DNA of 64,000 nt from Clostridiales bacterium (GCA_003523255.1 DPGH01000002.1:219849-283848); one strand, 5' to 3'; numbered from the stretch's first letter, positions 27,402 to 35,718 are shown. Numbers and translations are program-made. Notes: generated from the letters alone by a model not told the origin.

Positions 27402-28480
27402 TGACAAAAGAGATTAAAGCGCGACAGATTTGCTTTTTCTTTATCGCGCTGCTACCCGTAACCAAACTTTTTATGATGCCGAGCATTCTCGCAAGAACTG
27501 CGGGCGAAGACCTTTGGCTCAGCGCGCTTATAAACTTTTTGCTCGACCTGATAACGGTAGCGGTAATGCTTGCCTGCGCAAAAAAATACGATACGGATAT
27601 TTACGGGCTTATCGAGGGAGCGTTCGGCAAAGGCGTAGCGAAAATAATTTATTTCGTTTACTTTGCGTTTTTTATGCTTAAAGCGATAGTGCCTATTATC
27701 GAACAAAGAGATTTTGTAGAACTGACCTTATACCTCGTTATGCCGAGTCCTTTTTACTTTATACCGTTTTTTATCGTAATGTTTTACCTTTGCACCAAAA
27801 AACCGCGGGTATTCGGCAGAGCCGCCGACGTGCTTTGGGCGGGTACGCTTACGGGATTGTTGCTTCTCGTTGTGCTTTCGATAAAAAACGCGGATTTTGC
27901 CGCGCTTTTACCCGGCTTTGCGAATAAAAACAAAATCTTTTACGGTTCATACGTTTCTTCCGTATGGTTTAAAGACGGAGTATATATGTTGTTTTTTATA
28001 GGGAGATTTAATCGCGAAAAGCACTCTTCTCTTAAAATAATTTTGTCGTTCGTTTTAAGCGCGGCGCTTACCCTTTTTACCATTATGATTTTTTATTGCG
28101 TGTTTACCTCGATTGCCTTTCGTCAGCAATTCGCGCTTACTGAAATAGCAAAGTATACGACCGTAATAAACAACACGGGGCGACTCGACTATATAGCGAT
28201 ACTTTTAATGCTTTTTTCAAACCTGTTTGCGCTTGCGTTGCCTGTGTTTTTTGCCGCAAAAATACTCGACAAGATATTTTCGATAACGAAGCCCTGGATA
28301 AGTCCGCTTATATGCTCGCTTTTAATCGCGGTACCCGTGTTTTTACTAAACGAATTTTCTTATTCGATAGAGTTTTTCACGCTCAATTATTTAAGCGCGT
28401 TTTTTATACTCGCGGGGAATATTTTACCGCTTTTTACTGTGTTTATAAAGGAGAGAAAAAGTGAAAAACTTAAAACTTAA
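27401..28480 (+). CDS. Spore germination protein, GerB family (amino-acid permease-like B subunit)
   Basis: A 359-residue, about ten-helix membrane protein of the endospore germination permease family (APC superfamily), the likely germinant-binding subunit. It opens with KEIKARQICFFFIALLPVTKLFMMPS, the usual GerAB/GerKB N-terminus, and its length is typical. Its ATG overlaps the gerA stop (TAATG), and the gerC-like gene begins inside its last codons, so the three subunits are translationally coupled. The germinant cannot be predicted from sequence. Confidence 0.92.
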   Translation: MTKEIKARQICFFFIALLPVTKLFMMPSILARTAGEDLWLSALINFLLDLITVAVMLACAKKYDTDIYGLIEGAFGKGVAKIIYFVYFAFFMLKAIVPIIEQRDFVELTLYLVMPSPFYFIPFFIVMFYLCTKKPRVFGRAADVLWAGTLTGLLLLVVLSIKNADFAALLPGFANKNKIFYGSYVSSVWFKDGVYMLFFIGRFNREKHSSLKIILSFVLSAALTLFTIMIFYCVFTSIAFRQQFALTEIAKYTTVINNTGRLDYIAILLMLFSNLFALALPVFFAAKILDKIFSITKPWISPLICSLLIAVPVFLLNEFSYSIEFFTLNYLSAFFILAGNILPLFTVFIKERKSEKLKT

Positions 28481-29705
28481 AATATTACTTTTTTCTATTC
28501 TCGCGCTCGCGCTGATGTTCTTTTCAAACGACTTCGGCATAGTGGACATCGAAAAAACAGCCATTATAACCGCAATCGGCATAGACCTTAAAGACGGTAA
28601 ATACGAGATAAGCGCGCAAATCGCCGTACCCGAAGCGACCGATAACAACTCCGAAAATCAAAAAACCCAGATTTCCGCCACGGGCGACACCGTAGGCGCG
28701 GCGATAAAACATATAGGCGATTCATCCGGCTGGTACCCGCAACTTCACTTTTGTAACCTTATAATTCTCGGCAACGGCACCGAAAGCGAAAACGTTATTA
28801 AAATGATAGACTACTTTGCGAAAACTCTTCGCCTGCAAGACTCCGCCATTCTCGTACTTGCCGAAGGTTCCGCCAAAGAACTGCTCGAGATAACCACTCC
28901 GCTCGACAGCATTTCGTCTTTCGCTTTGCAAAAAATATTACTTAAGACCGAGGGGTTTGACCGCGACGTGGCGACTAACGACATAAAGTCTTTTTGCTCC
29001 GGTTACTATTCATATTCCGGCTCCTCCTTTATCCCGCTCGTAAAAGCCAAAAAAATACAAACGAGCGAGGCGGGCGGTGCCTCTTCGGGGGATTCTACGG
29101 GCGGCAATCAAGAAACGGGCGGCTCGTCAGGCGGCTCGCAAAGCGGGGCGGAAAGTTCCGGTCAGGAGAAAAACAGTTACGTTTTCGACGCGACGACTAC
29201 CGCTTTTTATAAGGACGGGTTTATGGTAGGTACGCTCACCGAAGAGCAAACCATCGCCTTTAACGCTATTCGCGGCGAGCAAATGCGTTATACCACCGTT
29301 ACCGCGCTTAACGTGCAGAACGGACTTACCGAAAAACCGCACAATTATCTTTTTACCGTTTTAAGATGCGTCGCGGATACGAAACTTTTCGCCGACGAAA
29401 ACGAACTTACCCTTAAAATAAACGTAAACGTATACGGTAAAATCACCGACCAAAACGCCGATTATTCGGACTCTACGGTATCTAAAAACATAGTTTTACC
29501 CGAAGCGGTAATACGCGCGCTCGAAAGCAAAATGTCAAGCGACGTGGAAAACGTTGTCAAAACCACCGTAAACACCGGTTGCGACGCGCTTAAAATCGGC
29601 GAAAAACTTTACAGATTTAACCACAACCATTATCACCGGTATAAGGACGATTACCTAACCAAAATGAAAACCGAAATAAACGTAACGGTTACCGGTCAAA
29701 AATAA
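28461..29705 (+). CDS. Spore germination protein, Ger(x)C family, without a lipobox Cys
   Basis: The 414-residue C subunit of the receptor. IEKTAIITAIGID and the GWYPQLHFCNLIILG segment are the usual Ger(x)C N-terminal blocks, and the C-terminal alpha/beta domain (VENVVKTTVNTGCDALKIGEKLYRFNH) matches the family. Known GerC proteins are lipoproteins with LSGC; here the equivalent stretch is LALMFFSNDFG, with no Cys, so it would stay anchored by an uncleaved N-terminal helix. A Ser/Gly-rich insertion lies at about residues 200-232. A terminator follows at 29748-29779. Confidence 0.9.
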   Translation: MKNLKLKILLFSILALALMFFSNDFGIVDIEKTAIITAIGIDLKDGKYEISAQIAVPEATDNNSENQKTQISATGDTVGAAIKHIGDSSGWYPQLHFCNLIILGNGTESENVIKMIDYFAKTLRLQDSAILVLAEGSAKELLEITTPLDSISSFALQKILLKTEGFDRDVATNDIKSFCSGYYSYSGSSFIPLVKAKKIQTSEAGGASSGDSTGGNQETGGSSGGSQSGAESSGQEKNSYVFDATTTAFYKDGFMVGTLTEEQTIAFNAIRGEQMRYTTVTALNVQNGLTEKPHNYLFTVLRCVADTKLFADENELTLKINVNVYGKITDQNADYSDSTVSKNIVLPEAVIRALESKMSSDVENVVKTTVNTGCDALKIGEKLYRFNHNHYHRYKDDYLTKMKTEINVTVTGQK

Positions 29706-29747
29706 AACGCAAAATTTAATTTCAGCATGCAAGTTTTAAAACCAAAA

Positions 29748-29779
29748 GCGGCGCGTCAAAAATCGCGCCGCATGTTTTT
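29748..29779 (+). terminator. Terminator of the germination operon
   Basis: GCGGCGCG / CGCGCCGC stem (29748-29755 and 29764-29771), then ATGTTTTT. Confidence 0.8.
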
Positions 29780-29784
29780 AAAAT

Positions 29785-29814
29785 AAAAAAGCCCCTTGAC
29801 CGCTTCGGTCAGGA
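29785..29814 (-). terminator. Terminator of the 31-codon micro-gene
   Basis: Minus strand: CTCCTGACC / GGTCAAGGGG with one mismatch and loop GAAGC, followed by TTTTTT. It lies 26 bp after the small gene's stop. Confidence 0.7.
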
Positions 29815-29839
29815 GTGCCGTTTTTTTGCTTTGAAGAAA

Positions 29840-29935
29840 TTAAACGTTTCTGTTAATTCCGTTCATCTGATAAAGCGCGAGAGCCATCAGGTCGGCGTGT
29901 TTAAGCATTTCTTCATAACCTTTAAGTAACTTCAT
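29840..29935 (-). CDS. 31-residue peptide with its own promoter and terminator
   Basis: A complete short gene: ATG, 31 codons, TAA. The peptide starts MKLLKGYEEMLKHADLMALA and ends QMNGINRNV; its centre would form an amphipathic helix. AAGGAGG lies 8 bp upstream, a perfect TTGACA-17-TATAAT promoter at 29968-29996, and a terminator right downstream. No known family is recognised. The promoter strength suggests abundant expression; a small regulatory or membrane-associated peptide, or a peptide overlapping a small RNA, are both possible. Confidence 0.7.
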   Translation of the reverse strand: MKLLKGYEEMLKHADLMALALYQMNGINRNV

Positions 29936-29967
29936 ATGTCCTACCTCCTTTTTCAATTTTCGCCGAT

Positions 29968-29996
29968 ATTATACTTCCGTAAATTTTAATTGTCAA
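29968..29996 (-). promoter_or_regulatory. Consensus promoter of the 31-codon micro-gene
   Basis: Minus strand: TTGACA (29991-29996), 17-bp spacer, TATAAT (29968-29973), 32 bp before the ATG. Confidence 0.9.
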
Positions 29997-30041
29997 ACGT
30001 TTTTTACGCCTTTTTTAAACATTTTACGCATATTTTACATA

Positions 30042-30076
30042 AAAAAATCCGTTTGAGAATTTCAAACGGACTTTTT
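30042..30076 (-). terminator. Terminator of upp
   Basis: TCCGTTTGA / TCAAACGGA stem, loop of 5 nt, then TTTTTTT on the minus strand. Confidence 0.88.
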
Positions 30077-30096
30077 ACTTTTATTCACTTTTTTTG

Positions 30097-30735
30097 TTAT
30101 TTTGTACCGAAAATTCTGTCGCCCGCATCGCCGAGTCCGGGGAGAATATATCCGTTTTCGTTAAGGCATCTGTCAAGGGTAGAAACGTAGATTTCTACGT
30201 CGGGATGAGCCTCGGCGACTTTCTCCACGCCGACGGGCGCGGCTATTATGGACATAAGTTTGATGTGTTTGCAACCGCGTTTTTTAAGCATTTTTATCGC
30301 GTCGCACGCGCTGCCGCCGGTCGCAAGCATGGGGTCCACTACCATAACGACCTTTTCTTCTATGCCCGAGGGAAGTTTGCAGTAATATTCCTGCGGTTCG
30401 AGCGTTTCTTCGTCGCGATATAAACCTATATGCCCGACTTTTGCCGCCGGGAAAAGCGTAAGCACGCCGTCTACCATTCCGAGACCCGCGCGGAGTATGG
30501 GTACGATTGCTATCGAATTTTCTTTAACGACGAGTTGTTTGGTAGTTTCGAGCGGGGTCTCCACTTCTATTTCCTGCGTGGGAACGTCCTTAAAACTTTC
30601 GTACGCCATAAGGGTCGCTATTTCTTTAACCACGTCCCTGAAAGTTTTAGTGTCGGTATCTTTGTTTCTGATAATGGCAAGTTTATGTCTTATGAGCGGG
30701 TGGTCGAGTATGTGCACGTTTTTAAATTCTTTCAT
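30097..30735 (-). CDS. upp: Uracil phosphoribosyltransferase
   Basis: A 212-residue Upp that converts uracil and PRPP to UMP in pyrimidine salvage. IVPILRAGLGMVDG, YRDEETLEP and the PRPP-binding loop VVDPMLATGGSA are all intact, and the C-terminal GDAGDRIFGTK is the family's uracil-binding end. It lies downstream of the uracil permease on the same strand, so uptake and conversion are linked. A 33-bp palindrome separates the two genes. Confidence 0.97.
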   Translation of the reverse strand: MKEFKNVHILDHPLIRHKLAIIRNKDTDTKTFRDVVKEIATLMAYESFKDVPTQEIEVETPLETTKQLVVKENSIAIVPILRAGLGMVDGVLTLFPAAKVGHIGLYRDEETLEPQEYYCKLPSGIEEKVVMVVDPMLATGGSACDAIKMLKKRGCKHIKLMSIIAAPVGVEKVAEAHPDVEIYVSTLDRCLNENGYILPGLGDAGDRIFGTK

Positions 30736-30768
30736 TGTTTTTCTCCTTTTCGTTTATTCTTTTAAGCG

Positions 30769-30801
30769 CGTTAAAGAGCGAAAAATTTTCGCTCTTTAAC
30801 G
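30769..30801. repeat. 33-bp near-perfect palindrome between uraA and upp
   Basis: CGTTAAAGAGCGAAAA and its exact reverse complement are separated by one base. No U-tract follows on either strand, so it is more likely an RNA processing or stability hairpin than a terminator. Confidence 0.7.
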
Positions 30802-30818
30802 TTACGTTTTGCTTTTAA

Positions 30819-32519
30819 TTATTCCGCTTTATCGTTCGCGGCAGCCTTGCCGTCTTTGCAAGCGGAGCAGGTGTCCGCGGTTTTATCCGCGTCGCACGCC
30901 GCGCATTCGCAAGTGCTGCATACGTCTTCACTCTTTTCTTCGCAGTTAGCGAAAGCGCCGCCGTCGGAGATAAGCCCTCCTTGTTCCGTACCGCCTTCAG
31001 CAGCCGATTTTTTCTCGATTTTGGAAAGGATAATGTTTGTTACTATGCCGAGTATAAGCGCGGTTGCGATAGAAGTTATCTGAATTGTACTGCTTACCGT
31101 ACCTGCGGTGTGAGCAAGTATCGCGCTTCCTTCTTTCGTAACAAGTTCGACTTCGGTAACGACACCGTTAATCACCGTGTAAGCGGTAGACGCCTGATCC
31201 GCAGCGAATAATTGATAAGGTATCTGTATGGATAAGCCGCCTATACCCGCAATCAATATAGCGGATACAACGAAGAGGTTTTTGTTATCGCCGAGGTCGA
31301 GGTCTTTGAACATTTTAAGACCGGACACCGCTATAAATCCGTAGAGCGTTAAGCATACGCCGCCCATTACGCAGGAAGGTATGGTTTCGAGCAATACCAT
31401 AAGCGGACGGAAGAAGGATATGCCTATGCAAAGTATTGCGGTAGTAAGTATCGTTCTCACCGAAGCGTTGCCGGTTATCGCTACGCAGGCAACCGATTCG
31501 CCGTAAGTCGTGTTGGGGCATATACCGAATATCGTACCTGCCATAGAGCCTACGCCGTCGCCCAAAAGCGTTCTGTGAAGACCGGGTTCTTTAAGAAGAT
31601 CTCTTCCGATTATCGAAGAAAGGTTTTTATGGTCGGCGATGTGCTCCGCGAAAACCACGAGCGCAACGGGTATGAACGCAAGCGCAACCTGTGCGGCACC
31701 GGTCCAGTTTAACACCGTAGCATTGTTTAAGGACGTTTCACCGGTAATAATCTCTTTAATACCTTCGATAAACGCGAAGTCAGGATAATCTAAAATCGAA
31801 GTAAACCCTACGAACTTGCCGTCCTGTACGAAGTTGTTAACTATGGGCGACCAGTCGAGAATCATAAGGTAATCGACGTTTGCGAGTTTACCTATTACGG
31901 TAAGAACGAGCGCAGCCGCATAACCCGCCACGATACCTATTATAAACGGAATGAGTTTGGGCATTTTGCGTTTCTTTTGACTGGAACAGATAACTACCGT
32001 AAAGAACGTTACGAGCGCGCAGCCGAGTGCGGCAAGATTGTACCCGCCGTTCAGGTTGGAAGCGGAAGCCTTAACCATATCGCCCGCCGCGTTGGCTGCA
32101 AGCGAAAGACCTATAATCGCAACGGTCGGTCCGATAACTACCGGAGGCATAAGTTTGCTAACCCATTCGGTACCGGCGGTTTTAACTATCAACGCGATAA
32201 TGACGTATACGAGACCTGCAAGTACGGAACCGAATATTATACCGAGATAACCGTACGCCATCGCTACGCCGAGCGAATTTATAAACGCAAATGACGAACC
32301 TAAAAATACCGGACTTTTCCCTTTGGTAAACGCTATGTAAACCAGCGTACCTACGCCCGCGCCGAGAATAGCAGACGGGATTTGCGTGGGTAAACCTATA
32401 ATCGTAGGCACCGCAATCGTCGCCGCCATTATGGCAAGCACCTGCTGAATGGCAAACACTATAAGTTGACCGAATTTTGGCTTATCTTCTACGTTAAAGA
32501 TTAAACCGTTGTTGTTCAT
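30819..32519 (-). CDS. uraA: Uracil/xanthine permease (NCS2 family) with Cys-rich tail
   Basis: A 566-residue NCS2 transporter with about 14 membrane segments (FAIQQVLAIMAATIAVPTIIG, GSSFAFINSLGVAMAYGY, VFAEHIADHKNLSSIIGRDLL, GDGVGSMAGTIFGICPNTTYGES). The genomic pairing with upp favours uracil. MNNNG is taken as start because GGGAGG precedes it; a TTG 15 nt upstream lies on the ribosome binding site itself. After the last helix it has a hydrophilic tail of about 50 residues with CSTCECAAC and CSAC, not usual in UraA. It is preceded by a leader peptide and attenuator. Confidence 0.92.
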   Translation of the reverse strand: MNNNGLIFNVEDKPKFGQLIVFAIQQVLAIMAATIAVPTIIGLPTQIPSAILGAGVGTLVYIAFTKGKSPVFLGSSFAFINSLGVAMAYGYLGIIFGSVLAGLVYVIIALIVKTAGTEWVSKLMPPVVIGPTVAIIGLSLAANAAGDMVKASASNLNGGYNLAALGCALVTFFTVVICSSQKKRKMPKLIPFIIGIVAGYAAALVLTVIGKLANVDYLMILDWSPIVNNFVQDGKFVGFTSILDYPDFAFIEGIKEIITGETSLNNATVLNWTGAAQVALAFIPVALVVFAEHIADHKNLSSIIGRDLLKEPGLHRTLLGDGVGSMAGTIFGICPNTTYGESVACVAITGNASVRTILTTAILCIGISFFRPLMVLLETIPSCVMGGVCLTLYGFIAVSGLKMFKDLDLGDNKNLFVVSAILIAGIGGLSIQIPYQLFAADQASTAYTVINGVVTEVELVTKEGSAILAHTAGTVSSTIQITSIATALILGIVTNIILSKIEKKSAAEGGTEQGGLISDGGAFANCEEKSEDVCSTCECAACDADKTADTCSACKDGKAAANDKAE

Positions 32520-32580
32520 ACGTGATCCTCCCAAAAAAATTTTTTATTTTATTTCAAGCGGGTATTGCCGCTCGTTGCCC

Positions 32581-32612
32581 AAAAAAAAGGAAGCCCCTAA
32601 ATGGAACTTCCG
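32581..32612 (-). terminator. Attenuator hairpin in the uraA leader
   Basis: Minus-strand RNA GGAAGUUCC-AUUUA-GGGGCUUCC forms a 9-bp stem (two G-U pairs) followed by UUUUUUUU. The leader peptide stop codon UAG lies in the loop and 3' arm, so a terminating ribosome would melt it. Confidence 0.8.
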
Positions 32613-32719
32613 TTAAAATCTTTAACAAATAAACACGACGTGTTTAAAATTTGAGAGAAACAGAAAAACTGTTTTTTTACCGCCACGGATGAAGTTGGAA
32701 CGCTCAAGAACTGCTTCAT
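32597..32719 (-). CDS. 40-residue leader peptide upstream of uraA
   Basis: ATG after GAGGAAGAGAGAA, 40 codons, TAG inside the attenuator hairpin. The mid-section (VKKQFFCFSQ) is written CAGTTTTTCTGTTTCTCTC, a pyrimidine tract after seven A residues. The plan mirrors the E. coli pyrBI leader, where UTP-dependent polymerase pausing decides whether a ribosome is close enough to block the terminator. The peptide itself probably has no function after synthesis. The regulatory model is inferred. Confidence 0.6.
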   Translation of the reverse strand: MKQFLSVPTSSVAVKKQFFCFSQILNTSCLFVKDFNGSSI

Positions 32720-32748
32720 TTCTCTCTTCCTCGAATTTATCTTTGACG

Positions 32749-32777
32749 ATTGTAGCATAACGTAATTTTAAAAGCAA
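32749..32777 (-). promoter_or_regulatory. Promoter of the uraA transcript
   Basis: Minus strand: TTGCTT (32772-32777), 17-bp spacer, TACAAT (32749-32754), about 30 bp before the leader peptide ATG. Confidence 0.7.
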
Positions 32778-33102
32778 GCGTTTTTCAAAAATTTTTTTAA
32801 AAACATATTTTTTTACTGATTTTGCGTTTTTCGTGCGTTTTTGCCTTTCTTAAAGCGTTTTTATTCTACCAAATTTCGGAATTTAAATACACCTTATATA
32901 ATTGTATAGCAGATACTTTTTATAACGAAATTTACCTTTTATAAACAAAAATCGCATAAACGCATTTTGCGGCGCCGCTCCGCGTACAAAATTCTACGCT
33001 ATTATATTATGTATAGTTTATATATACATAATAATTTATACTATAACGAGAAACGTTTTTACGATAAATTCAAAAAATTTATTTTACTCCCCCGTAAAAA
33101 AC
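32778..33102. other. AT-rich gene-free region
   Basis: Contains no supported reading frame, only A/T runs and the start of the tRNA-Ala upstream region. Confidence 0.6.
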
Positions 33103-33131
33103 TTGCAAAGCGTTTTTTTTTGTGCTATCAT
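33103..33131 (+). promoter_or_regulatory. Probable tRNA-Ala promoter
   Basis: TTGCAA (33103-33108), 17-bp spacer, TATCAT (33126-33131). It leaves about 80 nt of 5' leader before the mature tRNA. Confidence 0.5.
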
Positions 33132-33217
33132 ATACAAGTCGAAAAACGAAAGAGTGCTTTGTGCGTTTTTTATTTCGCAAATAAAACACTTGCAAGTAGA
33201 TATTATCAAAATAATTT

Positions 33218-33293
33218 GGGGGTATGGCTCAGTTGGTAGAGCGCCGCGTTCGCAACGCGGAGGCCACGAGTTCGAATCTCGTTACCTCCACCA
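33218..33293 (+). tRNA. tRNA-Ala (anticodon CGC)
   Basis: A 76-nt cloverleaf with encoded CCA. Acceptor GGGGGTA pairs with TACCTCC; D-arm GCTC-AGTTGGTA-GAGC; anticodon stem CCGCG/CGCGG holds loop TTCGCAA, giving CGC (reads GCG). The T-arm is CGAG-TTCGAAT-CTCG. It reads the GCG codons so frequent in these genes. The 3' end borders the mobile island. Confidence 0.95.
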
Positions 33294-33296
33294 ATG

Positions 33297-33326
33297 GGAA
33301 CCGCGGTCGCACCCGTGGTTCCTTTT
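33297..33326 (+). terminator. Terminator after tRNA-Ala
   Basis: GGAACC-G-CGG / CCG-T-GGTTCC stem starting 4 nt after CCA, then TTTT. Confidence 0.75.
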
Positions 33327-33459
33327 CATTTGTGTAAAAGGCGTTGCCGGGATAATCGTTAAGACAAAAGTCGCGGAAAAGAAGATTTCTTACGATTGGC
33401 TTACGAAGCCCCGTCAAAACGGAAAGTTTGTAAAGAAAACTAAATAATATACGATTTAA

Positions 33460-33490
33460 GGCGATAGAACGTTGATTCTACCGCCTTTTT
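33460..33490 (+). terminator. Terminator after the remnant frame
   Basis: GGCGATAGAA / TTCTACCGCC with one mismatch, loop CGTTGA, then TTTTTC. Confidence 0.65.
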
Positions 33491-33543
33491 CTATGCCTTT
33501 GATAAGTTTTAACCATCCGATTTAATCGCCTTTCGGGTTTACG

Positions 33544-33651
33544 TTGTAGCACAGTGAAAATCGTAAGTCAACGGCAAAAAATTGTTGCTATGTCTTTTAA
33601 TTGCGACCGATATAAACGCAACAATTTTTGTGCTTTTCGTTGACTTCCGTG
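33544..33651. repeat. Island-flanking repeat, copy A
   Basis: GTTGTAGCACAGT, AAGTCAACGGCAAAAAATTG, a ~30-bp spacer, then ACGCAACAATTTTT and CGTTGACTTC. The two halves form an imperfect inverted repeat. The same blocks in the same order occur at 39459-39591. Confidence 0.6.
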
Positions 33652-33739
33652 TAACCGAGTGCAAAGTAAAAAACATTTATCTTTTCCCGGTGCTACCACG
33701 TTTTTGCCGAAAGGCGAAAATAATCGGAGGTAAATCCAA

Positions 33740-33958
33740 ATGAAAAACAAAGTATTAGATTTCAGTGTTATGAAAGAAGAAATCTCACAAAACAACGTGC
33801 TTGAAATGGCAGAACTTATTGCCTTTATGGAACTACGTTTCCAGATAGGTTATTTGGGAAGTCGCGCACAAAAAATGTATACATCGTTGAGTATGTTAAA
33901 ACATTCTTCTGCTTTATTTGAAATCAGTGCTGCGGAGTTACTGGTGCCGAAAGAATAA
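33740..33958 (+). CDS. Small ORF, probably a 5' gene fragment
   Basis: A 72-codon frame with a good ribosome binding site (CGGAGGTAAATCCAA) starting MKNKVLDFSVMKEEISQNNV. The last third overlaps the antisense subtilase remnant, so only the first ~40 codons are likely to be original sequence and the rest may be fused by rearrangement. No family was recognised. It may be the truncated start of an island gene whose remainder was deleted. Confidence 0.4.
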   Translation: MKNKVLDFSVMKEEISQNNVLEMAELIAFMELRFQIGYLGSRAQKMYTSLSMLKHSSALFEISAAELLVPKE

Positions 33959-35718
33959 GCAACGGTACCAGCACCTTCTTGTTGCGGTCCTGGATATGCG
34001 GATAAAATCCCAGGCTTTCTTTTGGGAGATGCAACCCATATAGCACTGTTTGCAGTGCTAGGAATAACTTCTCTAATAAAACTTCTTCCTCCATCAAAGA
34101 GAATATCCGGTTTGACCGAATTGTTTATTCCTCGTCCAAATGAACTATAAATTGCCGGCATCCCTTTAGTGCATAACTGCGTTGTATTATAGGCAGGTGT
34201 ACAGTCGTTTCCATCAGAAAAAATTGCCCCGATAGTTAAGGCATTCATACTTTCCGCTGGAGACAAAAAACGCAAATTGCGTAAGTTGCTTGAAATATAT
34301 TTGTTTATATCGACTTCGTTCTGTTTTTGACCTTTCTTTTTAGGGGATACAACGTCTGACAATTTACGAAGAAGTTCTGCATCGACTTCTGTCAGATTCA
34401 TGCCCGCATCGGCGATGTAAATAGTGTCGTCGTCGAAACCGCTGTTGATAGCCGTTTCAACCGAAATACGCTTAATCTGCCGCATCATTTCCGCAACGTC
34501 ATAAGTGCGCATTGCCGTGCCTTCAACGGAAATAATCGGACAGAAGTTTATAAACTCGCCGAGAGCCGATTTTGCCTTTTCGTCACTTTGACTGCTTTTA
34601 TGGGTAACTCTATGTACTTCGGCAATTACTTTCAGCGTTCTGTCGGGAGCAAAATCGAATACGTAACAGTTTTTCTTTTGCTTTCCGTTGATGTATCCCG
34701 GGGATTGCACGCGAAATATTGCCTGCATATAGCCTTGCGCAGAGGTGGTAGAAGAGCCCGACAACATCATAATGCCCGTCCATTCTCTGACTGTTACGCC
34801 TGTGGTCAATTTGCCGCAAGAAATGGTAATCGTTTTGGAATAGGACTTAATACAACTTTTTACGAGAGCCAGCGCTTCGTCGTATGGCTTTTCTTCATCG
34901 CCGTCACCGGCAATATTTACAACTTCAAAATCCTTGAAATTAGGATGATTTTGTATCATTGCGCTTAGCGCTTTTGCTTCCTTTATGCCGGGAAGAATCC
35001 AAAACGTGTGCGCAAACATTTCGCGGTATTCTTCGGTCGAGAACGGATAATTACTGTCGGGATCATCCTTTGAAATCAACGCAAGAAAATCGTAAACGTC
35101 GTCTGCGTATACGAAATCGCCGACGGTTTGTCCTTCGGGTATTTCACGGAAATCTTTATCTTTGTCGCCCGTCCATGTACGGAAAAACTCACGGAAGTTA
35201 AATGCGGAGTCTTCCGTGACGTAACGATAGGAAGTGGGAATCTTTTCGGAAAGGTCGAAGGTGAAAATATTCATCTTCGGAAGTTCTTCGTAAGGATTCC
35301 TTTCATCGGGATGATCTTCGTCCCACGCTTTTTTTGCCTTTTGCTCGTCAACGTAAGTCCATGTGTACTTGTTTTCACCAAAGTCGCTTAAAATGTTGTA
35401 CGGCGTACCGGAAAGTAGCAATACCTTCGTATTTGGTTTGCGAATGTTATTTATAACCGCATCGCCCAAATCTGTCGCAGTGCCTTCATGCGCTTCGTCA
35501 ATGATTAACAAATCCCAGTCGGTATCGAAAACTGCATTGTTTTTATTGAATTTGCCGCCTACGCGAGTAGAACCGCGCAAATCCTGAATAGATGCAAAAT
35601 ACACGAAGGGAGTGCCGTCGGCAATAACTTGTTTCAGTTTACAGTCGTTTTGATAGTCTAACCTTGTTTTGTAAATAGTAACAACTTTTACATTTATTCT
35701 AAAAGTCAAACTCGCCAA
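33850..35718 (-). pseudogene. Chimeric remnant: DEAH helicase joined in frame to a subtilisin-like (S8) protease end
   Basis: A 622-codon open frame. Residues 1 to ~480 are the DEAD/DEAH helicase part of a restriction-type enzyme: FVYFASIQDLRGS, LLIIDEAHEGT (motif II), VLLLSGTPYN (motif III), GYMQAIFRVQSPG (motif VI-like). The N-terminal Walker A region is missing and the frame begins with a TTG after a stop. From about residue 484 it changes to the C-terminal part of an S8 peptidase: LSPAESMNALTIGA, SSFGRGI, and GTSNSAALIS with the catalytic Ser. The Asp and His of the triad are absent. Neither half can be active as such; it marks deletions in a former defence-type island. Confidence 0.7.

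Larger units (their letters stand above)
33327..33739. other. Island left end: remnant frame, terminator and repeat copy A
   Basis: A plus-strand frame open to 33447 ends VAEKKISYDWLTKPRQNG and looks like the C-terminal tail of a lost gene. It is followed by a hairpin at 33460-33490 (GGCG-A-TAGAA / TTCTA-C-CGCC, TTTTT) and then repeat copy A. Confidence 0.45.

Noticed and set aside
33229..33417. Minus-strand frame ending VEVTRFELVASALRTRRS
   Set aside because: Antisense translation of tRNA-Ala, a well-known false ORF.
33103..33447. Plus-strand reading frame crossing tRNA-Ala (GYGSVGRAPRSQRGG...)
   Set aside because: It is the usual false protein produced by translating a tRNA; only its tail after 33330 may be a gene remnant.
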